From the IMG/VR virus record IMGVR_UViG_3300031521_000043, positions 1-64,000 of that record: a stretch of DNA of 64,000 nt; one strand, written 5' to 3'. Below the pieces are notes generated by a model, which saw nothing but the letters and a program-made list of their open reading frames with translations, did no database searches and had not been told where the DNA came from. Below are positions 56,335 to 61,688 of this stretch, one piece after another (the stretch's first letter is position 1; every line of letters begins with the position of its first letter). This DNA comes from a virus. The position numbers were made by a program, and so were the translations under genes.

Positions 56335-56478
56335 TTAAAGCTTTACGCCGGCTTTTTCAGCAGCAGCTTTAACAGCGGTCAATTCTTTTTCGACAATTGC
56401 TTTGTTCTTACGACCAAAGAGTACGCCGAAAACGAAAGCGCCGACACCTACAACTGCCACAACTACGATAGTAATCAT
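56335..56478 (-). CDS. Small single-pass membrane protein (47 aa)
   Basis: MITIVVVAVVGVGAFVFGVL forms one N-terminal membrane helix, followed by a basic FGRKNK stop-transfer and an alanine-rich helix. The ribosome binding site AAGGAAA is 6-7 bases upstream. Its codons are richer in G and C than the neighbours, hinting at different ancestry. It ends seven bases before tRNA-Gln. Confidence 0.7.
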   Translation of the reverse strand: MITIVVVAVVGVGAFVFGVLFGRKNKAIVEKELTAVKAAAEKAGVKL

Positions 56479-56572
56479 ATATTTTCCTTTTTTATTTCGT
56501 TAATTTTATTTCAACTAACCACTGTGGTCAGTATCTATAAATATATGACTGAGAATGTAAAAACACTAAAAT

Positions 56573-56646
56573 TGGTGGAGCCACTGAGAATCGAACTCAG
56601 GCCTTTTCATTGCGAGTGAAACGTATTTCCACTTTACCATGACCCC
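56573..56646 (-). tRNA. tRNA-Ala(CGC), reads GCG
   Basis: The acceptor GGGGTCA pairs with TGGCTCC and includes the G3-U70 pair that specifies alanine. Discriminator A, CCA encoded. Anticodon loop CTCGCAA. T-loop TTCGATT. Confidence 0.92.
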
Positions 56647-56829
56647 AAAGTCTTCCAAAAAAGGAAGACACTAGATACAGAATTTAAGGTTATCTCCTAA
56701 GCCCTTTTTACAACTTACTTCTGTTGAGCGTTTTTAACGTAGCCACTGCTACGACCTGTCATCGACAGGATTTATCCCTTACGGGTTGTTTTTTAGTATA
56801 ATTTTTATTGCTGTGACCGTATCTAAAAT
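56647..56829 (-). ncRNA. Structured spacer RNA between the two tRNA-Ala genes
   Basis: No coding frame. AGATAC near the right end pairs with GTATCT near 56680. Inside are CCTGTC/GACAGG-type and CGTAGC/GCTACG hairpins and CAAC/GTTG. A hairpin GTCTTCC/GGAAGAC (56650-56669) lies four bases before tRNA-Ala(CGC). Its right end, AGATAC followed by ACAGCAATAAAAAT, resembles the element at 60579-60640. It shares CCCGTAAGGG and GGCTACGTTA with the leader at 56904. Confidence 0.4.
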
Positions 56830-56903
56830 TGGTGGAGCCACCGGGAATCGAACCCGAATCCTATCACTGCCAGCGATATGTCCTACCGTTGAACGATGAC
56901 CCC
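56830..56903 (-). tRNA. tRNA-Ala(GGC), reads GCC/GCU
   Basis: Acceptor GGGGTCA with TGGCTCC, including G3-U70. Discriminator A, CCA encoded. Anticodon loop CTGGCAG. T-loop TTCGATT. An extra G precedes position 1. Confidence 0.92.
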
Positions 56904-57190
56904 CATTAATAACGTAGCCGTAGCCGCGGTTCTGTTTTTATCTTTACATTTATCTCAGACTTCTTTCGAAGTAAGTCCCTTACGGGATGCCTCAACCCGG
57001 ACTTTTACAACGGGAAACATTACCCTTTGTCCTGTTTGAGTTGCTCCTAATTTGTGGTGTTAACGGGCGTCTTGTTCTCCAGACTCTACCCTCCCAATCA
57101 TCTGTTTTGGAGCCGCGAACTTCCTCTAATAGTGTTTGTTAACAAGTATCAGCGTAAAGTCGCTTGCGTCATTAAATCTCAAAGAACTGT
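56904..57190 (-). ncRNA. Long structured leader RNA of the tRNA-Ala transcript
   Basis: About 285 nt without a convincing gene lie between the promoter at 57195 and tRNA-Ala(GGC). Visible foldings include nested CTCAA/TTGAG, GGAC/GTCC and GGG/CCC, then TCCC-GTAA-GGGA and ACTTC-GAAA-GAAGT, two stems capped by GNRA tetraloops. GGCTACGTTA and CCCGTAAGGG recur in the spacer at 56647. Function unknown. Confidence 0.45.
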
Positions 57191-57194
57191 AATA

Positions 57195-57222
57195 ACTATA
57201 CTTCAAAATTCTCAAATGTCAA
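57195..57222 (-). promoter_or_regulatory. Early promoter of the tRNA-Ala unit
   Basis: Minus-strand ACGC-TTGACA (57217-57222), 16-bp spacer, TATAGT (57195-57200). Confidence 0.75.
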
Positions 57223-57228
57223 GCGTGA

Positions 57229-57615
57229 TTACTTTTCACCAAATCTTTGAACGGTTTTAATGCCTACAATACCTATCAAAATTTCTACTATTTCTTGTGG
57301 TAAAGATGGAATCGTATAAACTCCATGACATATACCAACAATATATGCTAGTAACCAAATAATAAATACTCCACATCCCCACAATAACATTAAAATACGA
57401 ATAGATGAAACTCCGCCTGTATTATCTTGAATCATACTTGAAAATACGTTTACTTTATTATCATTTCCATTTATTACTGTTGTAGAAGAAATATTAGTTC
57501 CAGAATTTACGACGGGCATTTGAACTGTTTGTGTTGGTTGAGTTACAACATTACCATCGGAATTTGGCTGAACAAATCCAGCTTGTGTCATCTCATCCTG
57601 TGAAATATTTATCAT
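57229..57615 (-). CDS. Small membrane protein, holin-like (128 aa)
   Basis: The N-terminal 65 residues are polar and QTNS-rich. They are followed by a membrane helix (SIRILMLLWGCGVFIIWLLAYIVG) and a second hydrophobic segment (QEIVEILIGIVGIKTVQRFGEK) resembling the end of several phage holins. A role in lysis is a guess from this pattern. It is a solitary gene between a terminator (57636) and the promoter at 57195. Confidence 0.55.
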   Translation of the reverse strand: MINISQDEMTQAGFVQPNSDGNVVTQPTQTVQMPVVNSGTNISSTTVINGNDNKVNVFSSMIQDNTGGVSSIRILMLLWGCGVFIIWLLAYIVGICHGVYTIPSLPQEIVEILIGIVGIKTVQRFGEK

Positions 57616-57635
57616 ATTTATAAATATATAAAAAA

Positions 57636-57663
57636 ACGTATCAATAATTTATCATTGATACGT
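57636..57663 (-). terminator. Terminator after tRNA-Leu(GAG)
   Basis: ACGTATCAAT pairs perfectly with ATTGATACGT (10 bp), followed on the minus strand by TTTTTTT. It ends the tRNA transcript that starts at 58286. Confidence 0.88.
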
Positions 57664-57671
57664 CTTAAATT

Positions 57672-57748
57672 TGGTGGCGCCTATGAGATTCGAACTCATA
57701 CATTCTACTTTCTCAGAGTAGCGACTCCTACCGTTGGTCTAAAGCGCC
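57672..57748 (-). tRNA. tRNA with anticodon GAG (Leu), but short variable loop
   Basis: The acceptor GGCGCTT pairs with AGGCGCC, discriminator A, CCA encoded. Anticodon stem CTACT/AGTAG with loop CTGAGAA. T-loop TTCGAAT. The variable loop is only about five bases, whereas bacterial tRNA-Leu is class II. Confidence 0.85.
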
Positions 57749-57752
57749 GAAA

Positions 57753-57830
57753 TGGTATGCGTGACAGGACTCGAACCTGTGATAAATCTCGGTGTAAACG
57801 AGACGCCGTTGCCGCTGGAGCCACACGCAC
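57753..57830 (-). tRNA. tRNA-Val(TAC), reads GUA
   Basis: Acceptor GTGCGTG with CACGCAT (G1-U72 wobble), discriminator A, CCA encoded. Anticodon loop TTTACAC. T-loop TTCGAGT. Confidence 0.9.
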
Positions 57831-57839
57831 ATTAAAAAC

Positions 57840-57917
57840 TGGTCGGAATGGTGGGATTCGAACCCACGACCCCCTGCGCCCAAGGCAGGTGCGCTAGCCA
57901 AGCTGCGCTACATTCCG
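57840..57917 (-). tRNA. tRNA-Pro(TGG), reads CCA
   Basis: Acceptor CGGAATG with CATTCCG, discriminator A, CCA encoded. Anticodon loop CTTGGGC. T-loop TTCGAAT. The C1-G72 pair is typical of tRNA-Pro. Confidence 0.95.
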
Positions 57918-57926
57918 AAATAAAAT

Positions 57927-58018
57927 TGGCGGAGTAGAAGGGATTTGAACCCTCATTGCTTTTTAGGGCAAACAAGTTTAGCAAACTTGCGCTACCAGCC
58001 GTATTAGCCTCTAACTCC
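57927..58018 (-). tRNA. tRNA-Ser(GCT), reads AGC/AGU, with imperfect acceptor stem
   Basis: Anticodon loop TTGCTAA. Long variable arm (TTGC/GCAA). T-loop TTCAAAT. Discriminator G, CCA encoded. The 5' acceptor GGAGTTA pairs with CTACTCC only if one base bulges or two mismatches are allowed. Confidence 0.85.
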
Positions 58019-58181
58019 ATTATAACATTGATATTTTATAGTGATTCAAGGTCTAACCACTGCCGAATTAGCAATTTTCGGTTTCCCTTTATAAGGGCAA
58101 ATTGGCCGCTCTATTTTACCCTCACTCACAGTCGTAAATCGCTGTATAGAGTTAAAGGATTGATACGGAATTACGATAAAT
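58019..58181 (-). ncRNA. Structured spacer between two tRNA-Ser genes
   Basis: No gene. Hairpins CTCTAT/ATAGAG enclosing ACAG/CTGT, CCGAA/TTCGG, CCC/GGG and AGTG/CACT can be drawn. It could contain a decayed class II tRNA, but no standard T-loop is present. Confidence 0.3.
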
Positions 58182-58274
58182 TGGCGGTTGGAGAGGGATT
58201 CGAACCCCCGGCACGTTTTTAGGGTGCTATAGTTTTCAAGACTATCGCCATAAGCCGGACTCGGCCACCCAACC
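58182..58274 (-). tRNA. tRNA-Ser(TGA), reads UCA
   Basis: Acceptor GGTTGGG with TCCAACC, discriminator G, CCA encoded. Anticodon loop CTTGAAA. Class II variable arm. T-loop TTCGAAT. Confidence 0.94.
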
Positions 58275-58285
58275 GTATGTCAATA

Positions 58286-58313
58286 ACTATATCATCAATT
58301 ACAAAATAGTCAA
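58286..58313 (-). promoter_or_regulatory. Early promoter of the Ser-Ser-Pro-Val-Leu tRNA unit
   Basis: Minus-strand TTGACT (58308-58313), 16-bp spacer, TATAGT (58286-58291), just upstream of tRNA-Ser(TGA). Confidence 0.65.
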
Positions 58314-58327
58314 TAATAAAATGTGAA

Positions 58328-58421
58328 TAATTAGAAAAGGATTCGAACCTTCGGTCAATCCACTTAAGGATTCGACATGACGTTCAATCGCCAATACAAT
58401 AAACCACTCTGACACCTAATC
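58328..58421 (-). pseudogene. Degenerate class II tRNA without encoded CCA
   Basis: Acceptor GATTAGG/TCTAATT (with wobbles), T-stem GAAGG/CCTTT with T-loop TTCGAAT, and a long variable arm are present. The anticodon stem TGGCG/CGTCA leaves a six-base loop ATTGAA, and the 3' bases are TTC, not CCA. It may be a decayed tRNA-Ser(TGA). Confidence 0.6.
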
Positions 58422-58453
58422 ATTCGTTTGTTTGTTAACAATCAAACATTTAT

Positions 58454-58696
58454 TCATATAGACAAATGTGTTTTAGACCATATTCTTAATTTAATATACC
58501 ATATTATCATGTTCAATTTAAATTTTGAATAATAACGTGGTATAAAATATCTAACTTCGTATTTTAAATAACTTTTTATCGTGATTGGATAATAATAAGT
58601 TAATATATGTTTATAAAAATGATATCTTGATTTATGATGTTCTTTATGTTCATCATACCTTACTACAAACTGATTTTTAAAACATGTATTAAACAT
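58454..58696 (-). CDS. Possible small basic protein (80 aa)
   Basis: A tyrosine, histidine and lysine-rich frame (YDEHKEHHKSRYHFYKH). No ribosome binding site is evident and the composition follows the local AT bias, so it may be spurious. Nothing else occupies this stretch. Confidence 0.35.
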   Translation of the reverse strand: MFNTCFKNQFVVRYDEHKEHHKSRYHFYKHILTYYYPITIKSYLKYEVRYFIPRYYSKFKLNMIIWYIKLRIWSKTHLSI

Positions 58697-58714
58697 AAAT
58701 TATTTTAAGGTCTA

Positions 58715-58867
58715 TTAACAATCAAATATTTGTTGATATTTTCCAATGGTCATATGAAAACACTTTATATGACCTGAAGGTGGTAATGTATACTTACTAT
58801 AAATCGACATACCAAGTTCTTCTCTAATTTTTTCTAATCTTTTCTTGATGTCAAAGGTCGATTCAAT
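58715..58867 (-). pseudogene. Remnant of a 2H phosphoesterase C-terminus
   Basis: This frame reads RLEKIREELGM ... CFHMTIGKYQ, matching the end of the intact gene at 59671 (RIEDVREELGL ... PWHLTIGN). Only about 50 residues remain and no good start codon exists, so it appears to be a truncated duplicate. It overlaps the end of the zinc-ribbon gene in another frame. Confidence 0.5.
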
Positions 58868-59013
58868 CTACCTTCAAGAGTTGGCCATTTTGGAGTCAAT
58901 TTTACAACATTTTTTCCATGTCTCCCACATTCATAACATATTGCGTCGGGATACTTTTCTAATTCTTCTGGTGTCACGTTATCACACCATTTACAATCGT
59001 CGTATTTTTCCAT
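58834..59013 (-). CDS. Small zinc-ribbon protein (59 aa)
   Basis: MEKYDDCKWCDNVTPEEL followed by CYECGRHGKN gives two CxxC knuckles. The ATG at 59013 begins five bases after the -10 box of a strong promoter, implying a leaderless mRNA. Its 3' end overlaps the 2H remnant. Function unknown; such ribbons often bind nucleic acid. Confidence 0.6.
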   Translation of the reverse strand: MEKYDDCKWCDNVTPEELEKYPDAICYECGRHGKNVVKLTPKWPTLEGRLNRPLTSRKD

Positions 59014-59018
59014 GTCTG

Positions 59019-59046
59019 ATATTATCACACTTTATAAATATGTCAA
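59019..59046 (-). promoter_or_regulatory. Early promoter for the zinc-ribbon gene
   Basis: Minus-strand ACGC-TTGACA (59041-59046), 16-bp spacer, TAATAT (59019-59024). The start codon lies where transcription should begin. Confidence 0.7.
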
Positions 59047-59058
59047 GCGTTCAAATTA

Positions 59059-59134
59059 TGGCGGGATGAAGGAGATTCGAACTCCCGGTCTGTTGCGGGA
59101 CAGGCAACCGCTTTAGCCACTAAGCTACCATCCC
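59059..59134 (-). tRNA. tRNA-Asp(GTC), reads GAC/GAU
   Basis: Acceptor GGGATGG with TCATCCC, discriminator G, CCA encoded. Anticodon loop CTGTCCC. T-loop TTCGAAT. Its first 15 bases are also the end of the SLOG gene. Confidence 0.93.
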
Positions 59135-59674
59135 AAAATTTACTTTATAGATTTCTCTAATGGCATCTTTACCATTTTCTTGTAATTCTCTAGTTCCGAT
59201 GCCGGCAAAATTCTGTGTCAATTTTGGAACATAATCAATTACTTCAAATTCTTCTTTTTCATAATTGAATTTATTCCAATTATTATTTTCTTGGTCAAAA
59301 AAGAAGATTGGTTTTTTATTATCAATCCCCATTTGAACGGCCCAACCCGTTCCTCCTGATACAATTTTTCGATTAATAAATTTACCGACGGCAAATATTG
59401 CATCCGAATTTTTAACCTGAAACCAATTCCTACAAATTAAATTTTTTACATAGGGCCAACGAACATTTGGATTTCTACCAATACCTTTTGAGGCAATTTT
59501 AACGGCTTCAAAACCTTCATCTAATTCTGGACGTTCAAGAATTTTTCTATTCTTACCTTGTTGAGTATGACCGTAAAAAGAATAAGCGATGGTGGTTACT
59601 CCATAATTATTGGCTTCATTTTCCCAGAACATATCGGAGCCAGGGCATCCGCCGCTATGACAAGTGTAATTCAT
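59120..59674 (-). CDS. SLOG-family protein overlapping a tRNA
   Basis: CHSGGCPGSDMFWENEANNYG at the N-terminus, then NSDAIFAVGKF, GGTGWAVQMG and FAGIGTRELQENG are SLOG/LOG-like Rossmann motifs. ATG 59674 overlaps the previous stop (ATGA). The last codons (FGMVA and stop) lie inside tRNA-Asp, so RNase P processing of the tRNA would remove the stop codon from the message. The ligand is unknown. It is coupled to the 2H phosphoesterase gene. Confidence 0.75.
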   Translation of the reverse strand: MNYTCHSGGCPGSDMFWENEANNYGVTTIAYSFYGHTQQGKNRKILERPELDEGFEAVKIASKGIGRNPNVRWPYVKNLICRNWFQVKNSDAIFAVGKFINRKIVSGGTGWAVQMGIDNKKPIFFFDQENNNWNKFNYEKEEFEVIDYVPKLTQNFAGIGTRELQENGKDAIREIYKVNFGMVA

Positions 59675-60051
59675 AAATTTTTTAAGTTTCCTATGGTTAA
59701 GTGCCATGGAATTGGAATTCTTCTTGGTAATCCAAGTTCTTCACGAACATCTTCGATTCGTTCACATTTCACAGGCAACCAGAAATATTCTCCATCATTT
59801 TCTACTTCCTGACAATACTGAAAATCAATTTGGCTGTCTTGGTATTTATTCCAAAATTGTTTATGGTATTCGTCTATTATTTCATATTTTCCTGCAATAA
59901 CAGAGATATGGGCACCATGCATAGGAGGATTCAAATTCATATGACGACAATGCATATTGAGTAAATGACTGTAATATTCACAGATATCACTCTCAACATA
60001 TATCATTAACCATGTTTTGTGGTAATGCAATTTTCCTTTGCAATGGAACAT
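59671..60051 (-). CDS. 2H phosphoesterase (LigT/CPDase-like)
   Basis: Two HxS/Tx motifs, GAHISVI and WHLTIGN, mark the 2H phosphoesterase fold, which opens cyclic phosphates in RNA or nucleotides. The length (126) is small for the family. ATG 60051 lies six bases beyond the CCA of the tRNA at 60058; a longer frame would run into that tRNA. Coupled to the SLOG gene, and placed among tRNAs, it could act in RNA end repair or in removing a cyclic nucleotide signal. These are inferences. Confidence 0.75.
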   Translation of the reverse strand: MFHCKGKLHYHKTWLMIYVESDICEYYSHLLNMHCRHMNLNPPMHGAHISVIAGKYEIIDEYHKQFWNKYQDSQIDFQYCQEVENDGEYFWLPVKCERIEDVREELGLPRRIPIPWHLTIGNLKNL

Positions 60052-60057
60052 AAAAAT

Positions 60058-60184
60058 TGGTGGGGAAGGTTCGACTTGAACGAACAAATAGATATGCGAC
60101 TTACTGGATATGCGTCTTTATCTACAATTTTAGCACACTATGTATCCAACCGTGCGCTGCGTTTACCTATTTCGCCACTTCCCC
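60058..60184 (-). tRNA. Unusual tRNA-Leu-like gene, 127 nt, anticodon unclear
   Basis: Perfect acceptor GGGGAAG/CTTCCCC, discriminator A, CCA encoded, Leu-like D-arm (GGCGAAATAGGTAAACGC), and T-arm GTTCG/CGAAC with loop TTCAAGT. The centre is about 40 nt too long. GCGCAC/GTGTGC closes a 13-nt loop, and a long variable hairpin begins TAGATA/TATCTA. No normal seven-base anticodon loop is seen. Confidence 0.6.
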
Positions 60185-60272
60185 AAATTGTCGTATTGTA
60201 TAAAATTAAAGAGGATTTCACTACAAGTTCCATTCAAGTTGACCGTGATGCCGTTTCACGCACCTGCCCATA

Positions 60273-60300
60273 TGGTGGGCAAGCCTGGATTTGAACCAAG
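60273..60300 (-). pseudogene. 3' part of a tRNA (T-arm, acceptor and CCA only)
   Basis: T-arm CTTGG/CCAGG with loop TTCAAAT, then CTTGCCC, A and CCA. No matching 5' half (GGGCAAG-like) is found nearby. Confidence 0.5.
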
Positions 60301-60365
60301 AACGTCGTTATCAATGTCTATCTCTCTTCAGGGGATTTCACGAATCGTCTCCGTCGAGACACATT

Positions 60366-60439
60366 CCATTCTTTTATGATTTGAACATAACTTCCAGCCT
60401 TCACGGCTAGCGTGCTACCAGATTACACCATTTAGAATG
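60366..60439 (-). tRNA. tRNA-like gene with abnormal anticodon loop
   Basis: Acceptor CATTCTA/AAGAATG, D-stem GTGT/GCAC and T-arm TTATG/CATAA with loop TTCAAAT are good. The anticodon stem CTAGCC/GGCTGG leaves a five-base GTGAA loop, and no CCA is encoded. Identity cannot be given. Confidence 0.5.
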
Positions 60440-60499
60440 TCTATCCCTGTTTAGCTAAAATTAACTATTTGTACTGTCTTCAAATGCCTTTTCATAAAT

Positions 60500-60573
60500 T
60501 GGTGCATCCACCCGGAATCGAACCGAGATTAATAGGGTAAAAGCCTATCAGCTTACCATTGACTTATGGATGC
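60500..60573 (-). tRNA. tRNA-Lys(TTT), reads AAA/AAG
   Basis: Acceptor GCATCCA with TGGATGC, discriminator A, CCA encoded. Anticodon loop CTTTTAC. T-loop TTCGATT. Confidence 0.94.
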
Positions 60574-60578
60574 TTTAC

Positions 60579-60640
60579 AAGATACCATCTTTTTAGTTCT
60601 GCGTATTAGGCGGATTTATTTTGATTGCTGTTGGTATCTT
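60579..60640 (-). repeat. Element closed by a 9-bp inverted repeat
   Basis: AAGATACCA (60579-60587) and TGGTATCTT (60632-60640) close a 62-nt element directly downstream of the unit at 60646. Its right end (AGATAC...ACAGCAATCAAAAT) resembles the end of the spacer at 56829. Confidence 0.5.
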
Positions 60641-60645
60641 AAAAT

Positions 60646-60719
60646 TGGCGGACGATGTATACTCGTCATTATTATCATCCTATGGTGCTAACTCCACCAG
60701 CAGATTCAGACGACCATCC
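60646..60719 (-). pseudogene. Degenerate tRNA-like unit with CCA
   Basis: Exactly 74 nt, acceptor GGATGGT/ATCGTCC, discriminator G and CCA. A stem TGGTG/CACCA has the loop GAGTTAG. D and T arms cannot be drawn normally and no TTC T-loop exists. Possibly a decayed tRNA-Asn. Confidence 0.4.
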
Positions 60720-60725
60720 GTAAAG

Positions 60726-60809
60726 CTCCGGCCGAGGGACTTGAACCCCCATAGACCTTTTGGGTCACTGATTAACAATCAGTTGCATTACCTATTATGC
60801 TAAACCGGA
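60726..60809 (-). tRNA. tRNA-Asn(GTT) with an extra variable arm, no encoded CCA
   Basis: Acceptor TCCGGTT/GGCCGGA, D-stem GCAT/ATGC, anticodon stem ACTGA/TCAGT with loop TTGTTAA, and T-loop TTCAAGT. A hairpin GACC-CAAAA-GGTC forms a class II-like variable arm, abnormal for Asn. 84 nt; the 3' bases are CTT instead of CCA. Confidence 0.8.
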
Positions 60810-60810
60810 A

Positions 60811-61242
60811 TTAAAATCTTTCTGCTGCATGGATTTCTCCATGACAATTATGACACAACAGTTGACACTTATCAACTTCATTTTTTTGTCGTTCAAATGA
60901 CAACGTTGTTCCACTAATCTGAAAATCTTTTTCTTTTGGGTCTAAATGATGAAATGAAAGACAATTTATACATTTATTGTATCCACAAATTTCACATTTT
61001 CCACCTTTATATTCTACAAGTTTTTGTTTAACACGTGTTCTCCATGTTACAACTCGGTTTACTGCTCGATTTTTTCTTTCTTCGTTTGAAATATTTTTCG
61101 GTTGTCTAGTCTTTAAATATTTAATCAAACTTGGCCTTGACCAAGAAAATTTAATTTGAACTTGTCTTAATGAATTTCCTTCATCATAGAATTTCTGCAT
61201 CAATTCTATTTCTACTGACGTTGGTTTTGTATTCTTTACCAT
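60811..61242 (-). CDS. HNH endonuclease with N-terminal helix-turn-helix
   Basis: Residues 1-50 hold a basic HTH-like segment (SLRQVQIKFSWSRPSLIKYL). The HNH domain has CEICGYNK, LSFHHLDP and LLCHNCHGEIH, with zinc cysteines and the catalytic HH. A freestanding mobile nuclease placed one base after the end of tRNA-Asn, in a tRNA cluster where such elements often settle. Confidence 0.85.
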   Translation of the reverse strand: MVKNTKPTSVEIELMQKFYDEGNSLRQVQIKFSWSRPSLIKYLKTRQPKNISNEERKNRAVNRVVTWRTRVKQKLVEYKGGKCEICGYNKCINCLSFHHLDPKEKDFQISGTTLSFERQKNEVDKCQLLCHNCHGEIHAAERF

Positions 61243-61294
61243 ATGGTTAATAACTATTATTAACCAATCGGTAAATGTAATTTTATTTTTTAAA

Positions 61295-61368
61295 TGGTAG
61301 CCCGAAGAGGACTTGAACCTCTAACTTCACGCCTATCAAGCATGCATTCTACCTTGAATTACCGGGCC
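61295..61368 (-). tRNA. tRNA-Ile(GAT), reads AUC/AUU
   Basis: Acceptor GGCCCGG/TCGGGCT, discriminator A, CCA encoded. Anticodon loop TTGATAG. T-loop TTCAAGT. Confidence 0.92.
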
Positions 61369-61379
61369 ATTAAAATGTT

Positions 61380-61468
61380 GTTCCGTAACCACGGAATATA
61401 GTATTTGAAACTTATCGGGTTGACGATTGTGGAATCATCAACATGAACTTTGCGTTCACTTACGGAAC
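61380..61468 (-). ncRNA. Predicted cloverleaf-like RNA upstream of tRNA-Ile
   Basis: GTTCCGTAA and TTACGGAAC (61460-61468 with 61380-61388) form a perfect 9-bp closing stem. Inside are TGAAC-GCAAA-GTTCA and a 9-bp hairpin GTTGATGAT-TCCACA-ATCGTCAAC with one wobble. The promoter at 61498 starts transcription about 20 bases before it. It has no T-loop or CCA, so it is not a tRNA. Confidence 0.6.
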
Positions 61469-61497
61469 TGAAATTCATTCTTCAAATAACTGTCAAT

Positions 61498-61525
61498 ATA
61501 CTATCATGGATATTGAAGTTGTCAA
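61498..61525 (-). promoter_or_regulatory. Early promoter of the tRNA-Ile unit
   Basis: Minus-strand ACGC-TTGACA (61520-61525), 16-bp spacer, TAGTAT (61498-61503). Confidence 0.7.
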
Positions 61526-61534
61526 GCGTGGAAA

Positions 61535-61614
61535 TGGTGGAACAGATGGGAGTTAAACCCATATAGTTCGTTTACTTCGTAACGCCATTATGCCTACGGA
61601 AGCTTTACTGTCCC
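61535..61614 (-). tRNA. Atypical tRNA-like gene with CCA
   Basis: Acceptor GGGACAG/CTGTTCC and T-stem ATGGG/CCCAT are good, discriminator A, CCA encoded. The T-loop is TTTAACT instead of TTC-type, and the anticodon stem CGTT/AACG closes an eight-base loop. Identity unclear; likely decaying. Confidence 0.5.
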
Positions 61615-61619
61615 TAAAA

Positions 61620-61688
61620 TGGTGGAGGTTTGAGGATTTTTACCCCACGTTCTATTGTCGCCCGAACAAGGCTTATCCTACATACTCC
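61620..61688 (-). pseudogene. Degenerate tRNA-like unit with CCA
   Basis: The 3' part AACCTCC, A, CCA and a T-stem TGGGG/CCTCA with loop TAAAAAT remain; GCC-TTGTTCG-GGC could be an anticodon arm. The acceptor 5' strand pairs over only four bases. A 7-bp inverted repeat TATCCTA/TAGGATA overlaps its 5' end. Confidence 0.35.

Noticed and set aside
56904-57080. Short similarities to 16S rRNA (CCGCGG...TACGG of the 530 loop; CGCCCGT..ACACC of the decoding strand) and AAAGTCCGGG as in RNase P RNA
   Set aside because: Matches of 7-11 bases with gaps are expected by chance between about 1.5 kb of spacer and known rRNAs, and no matching secondary structure was seen.
58019-58181. A decayed class II tRNA with loop TTATAAA
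   Set aside because: No standard T-loop, and the arms cannot be arranged into a cloverleaf; kept only as a structured spacer.
57655-60803. Several 60-90 codon plus-strand frames across the tRNA cluster rich in the words GFEPRTS or RIRTHD
   Set aside because: These are the antisense reading of T-arms and acceptor stems of tRNA genes, not proteins.
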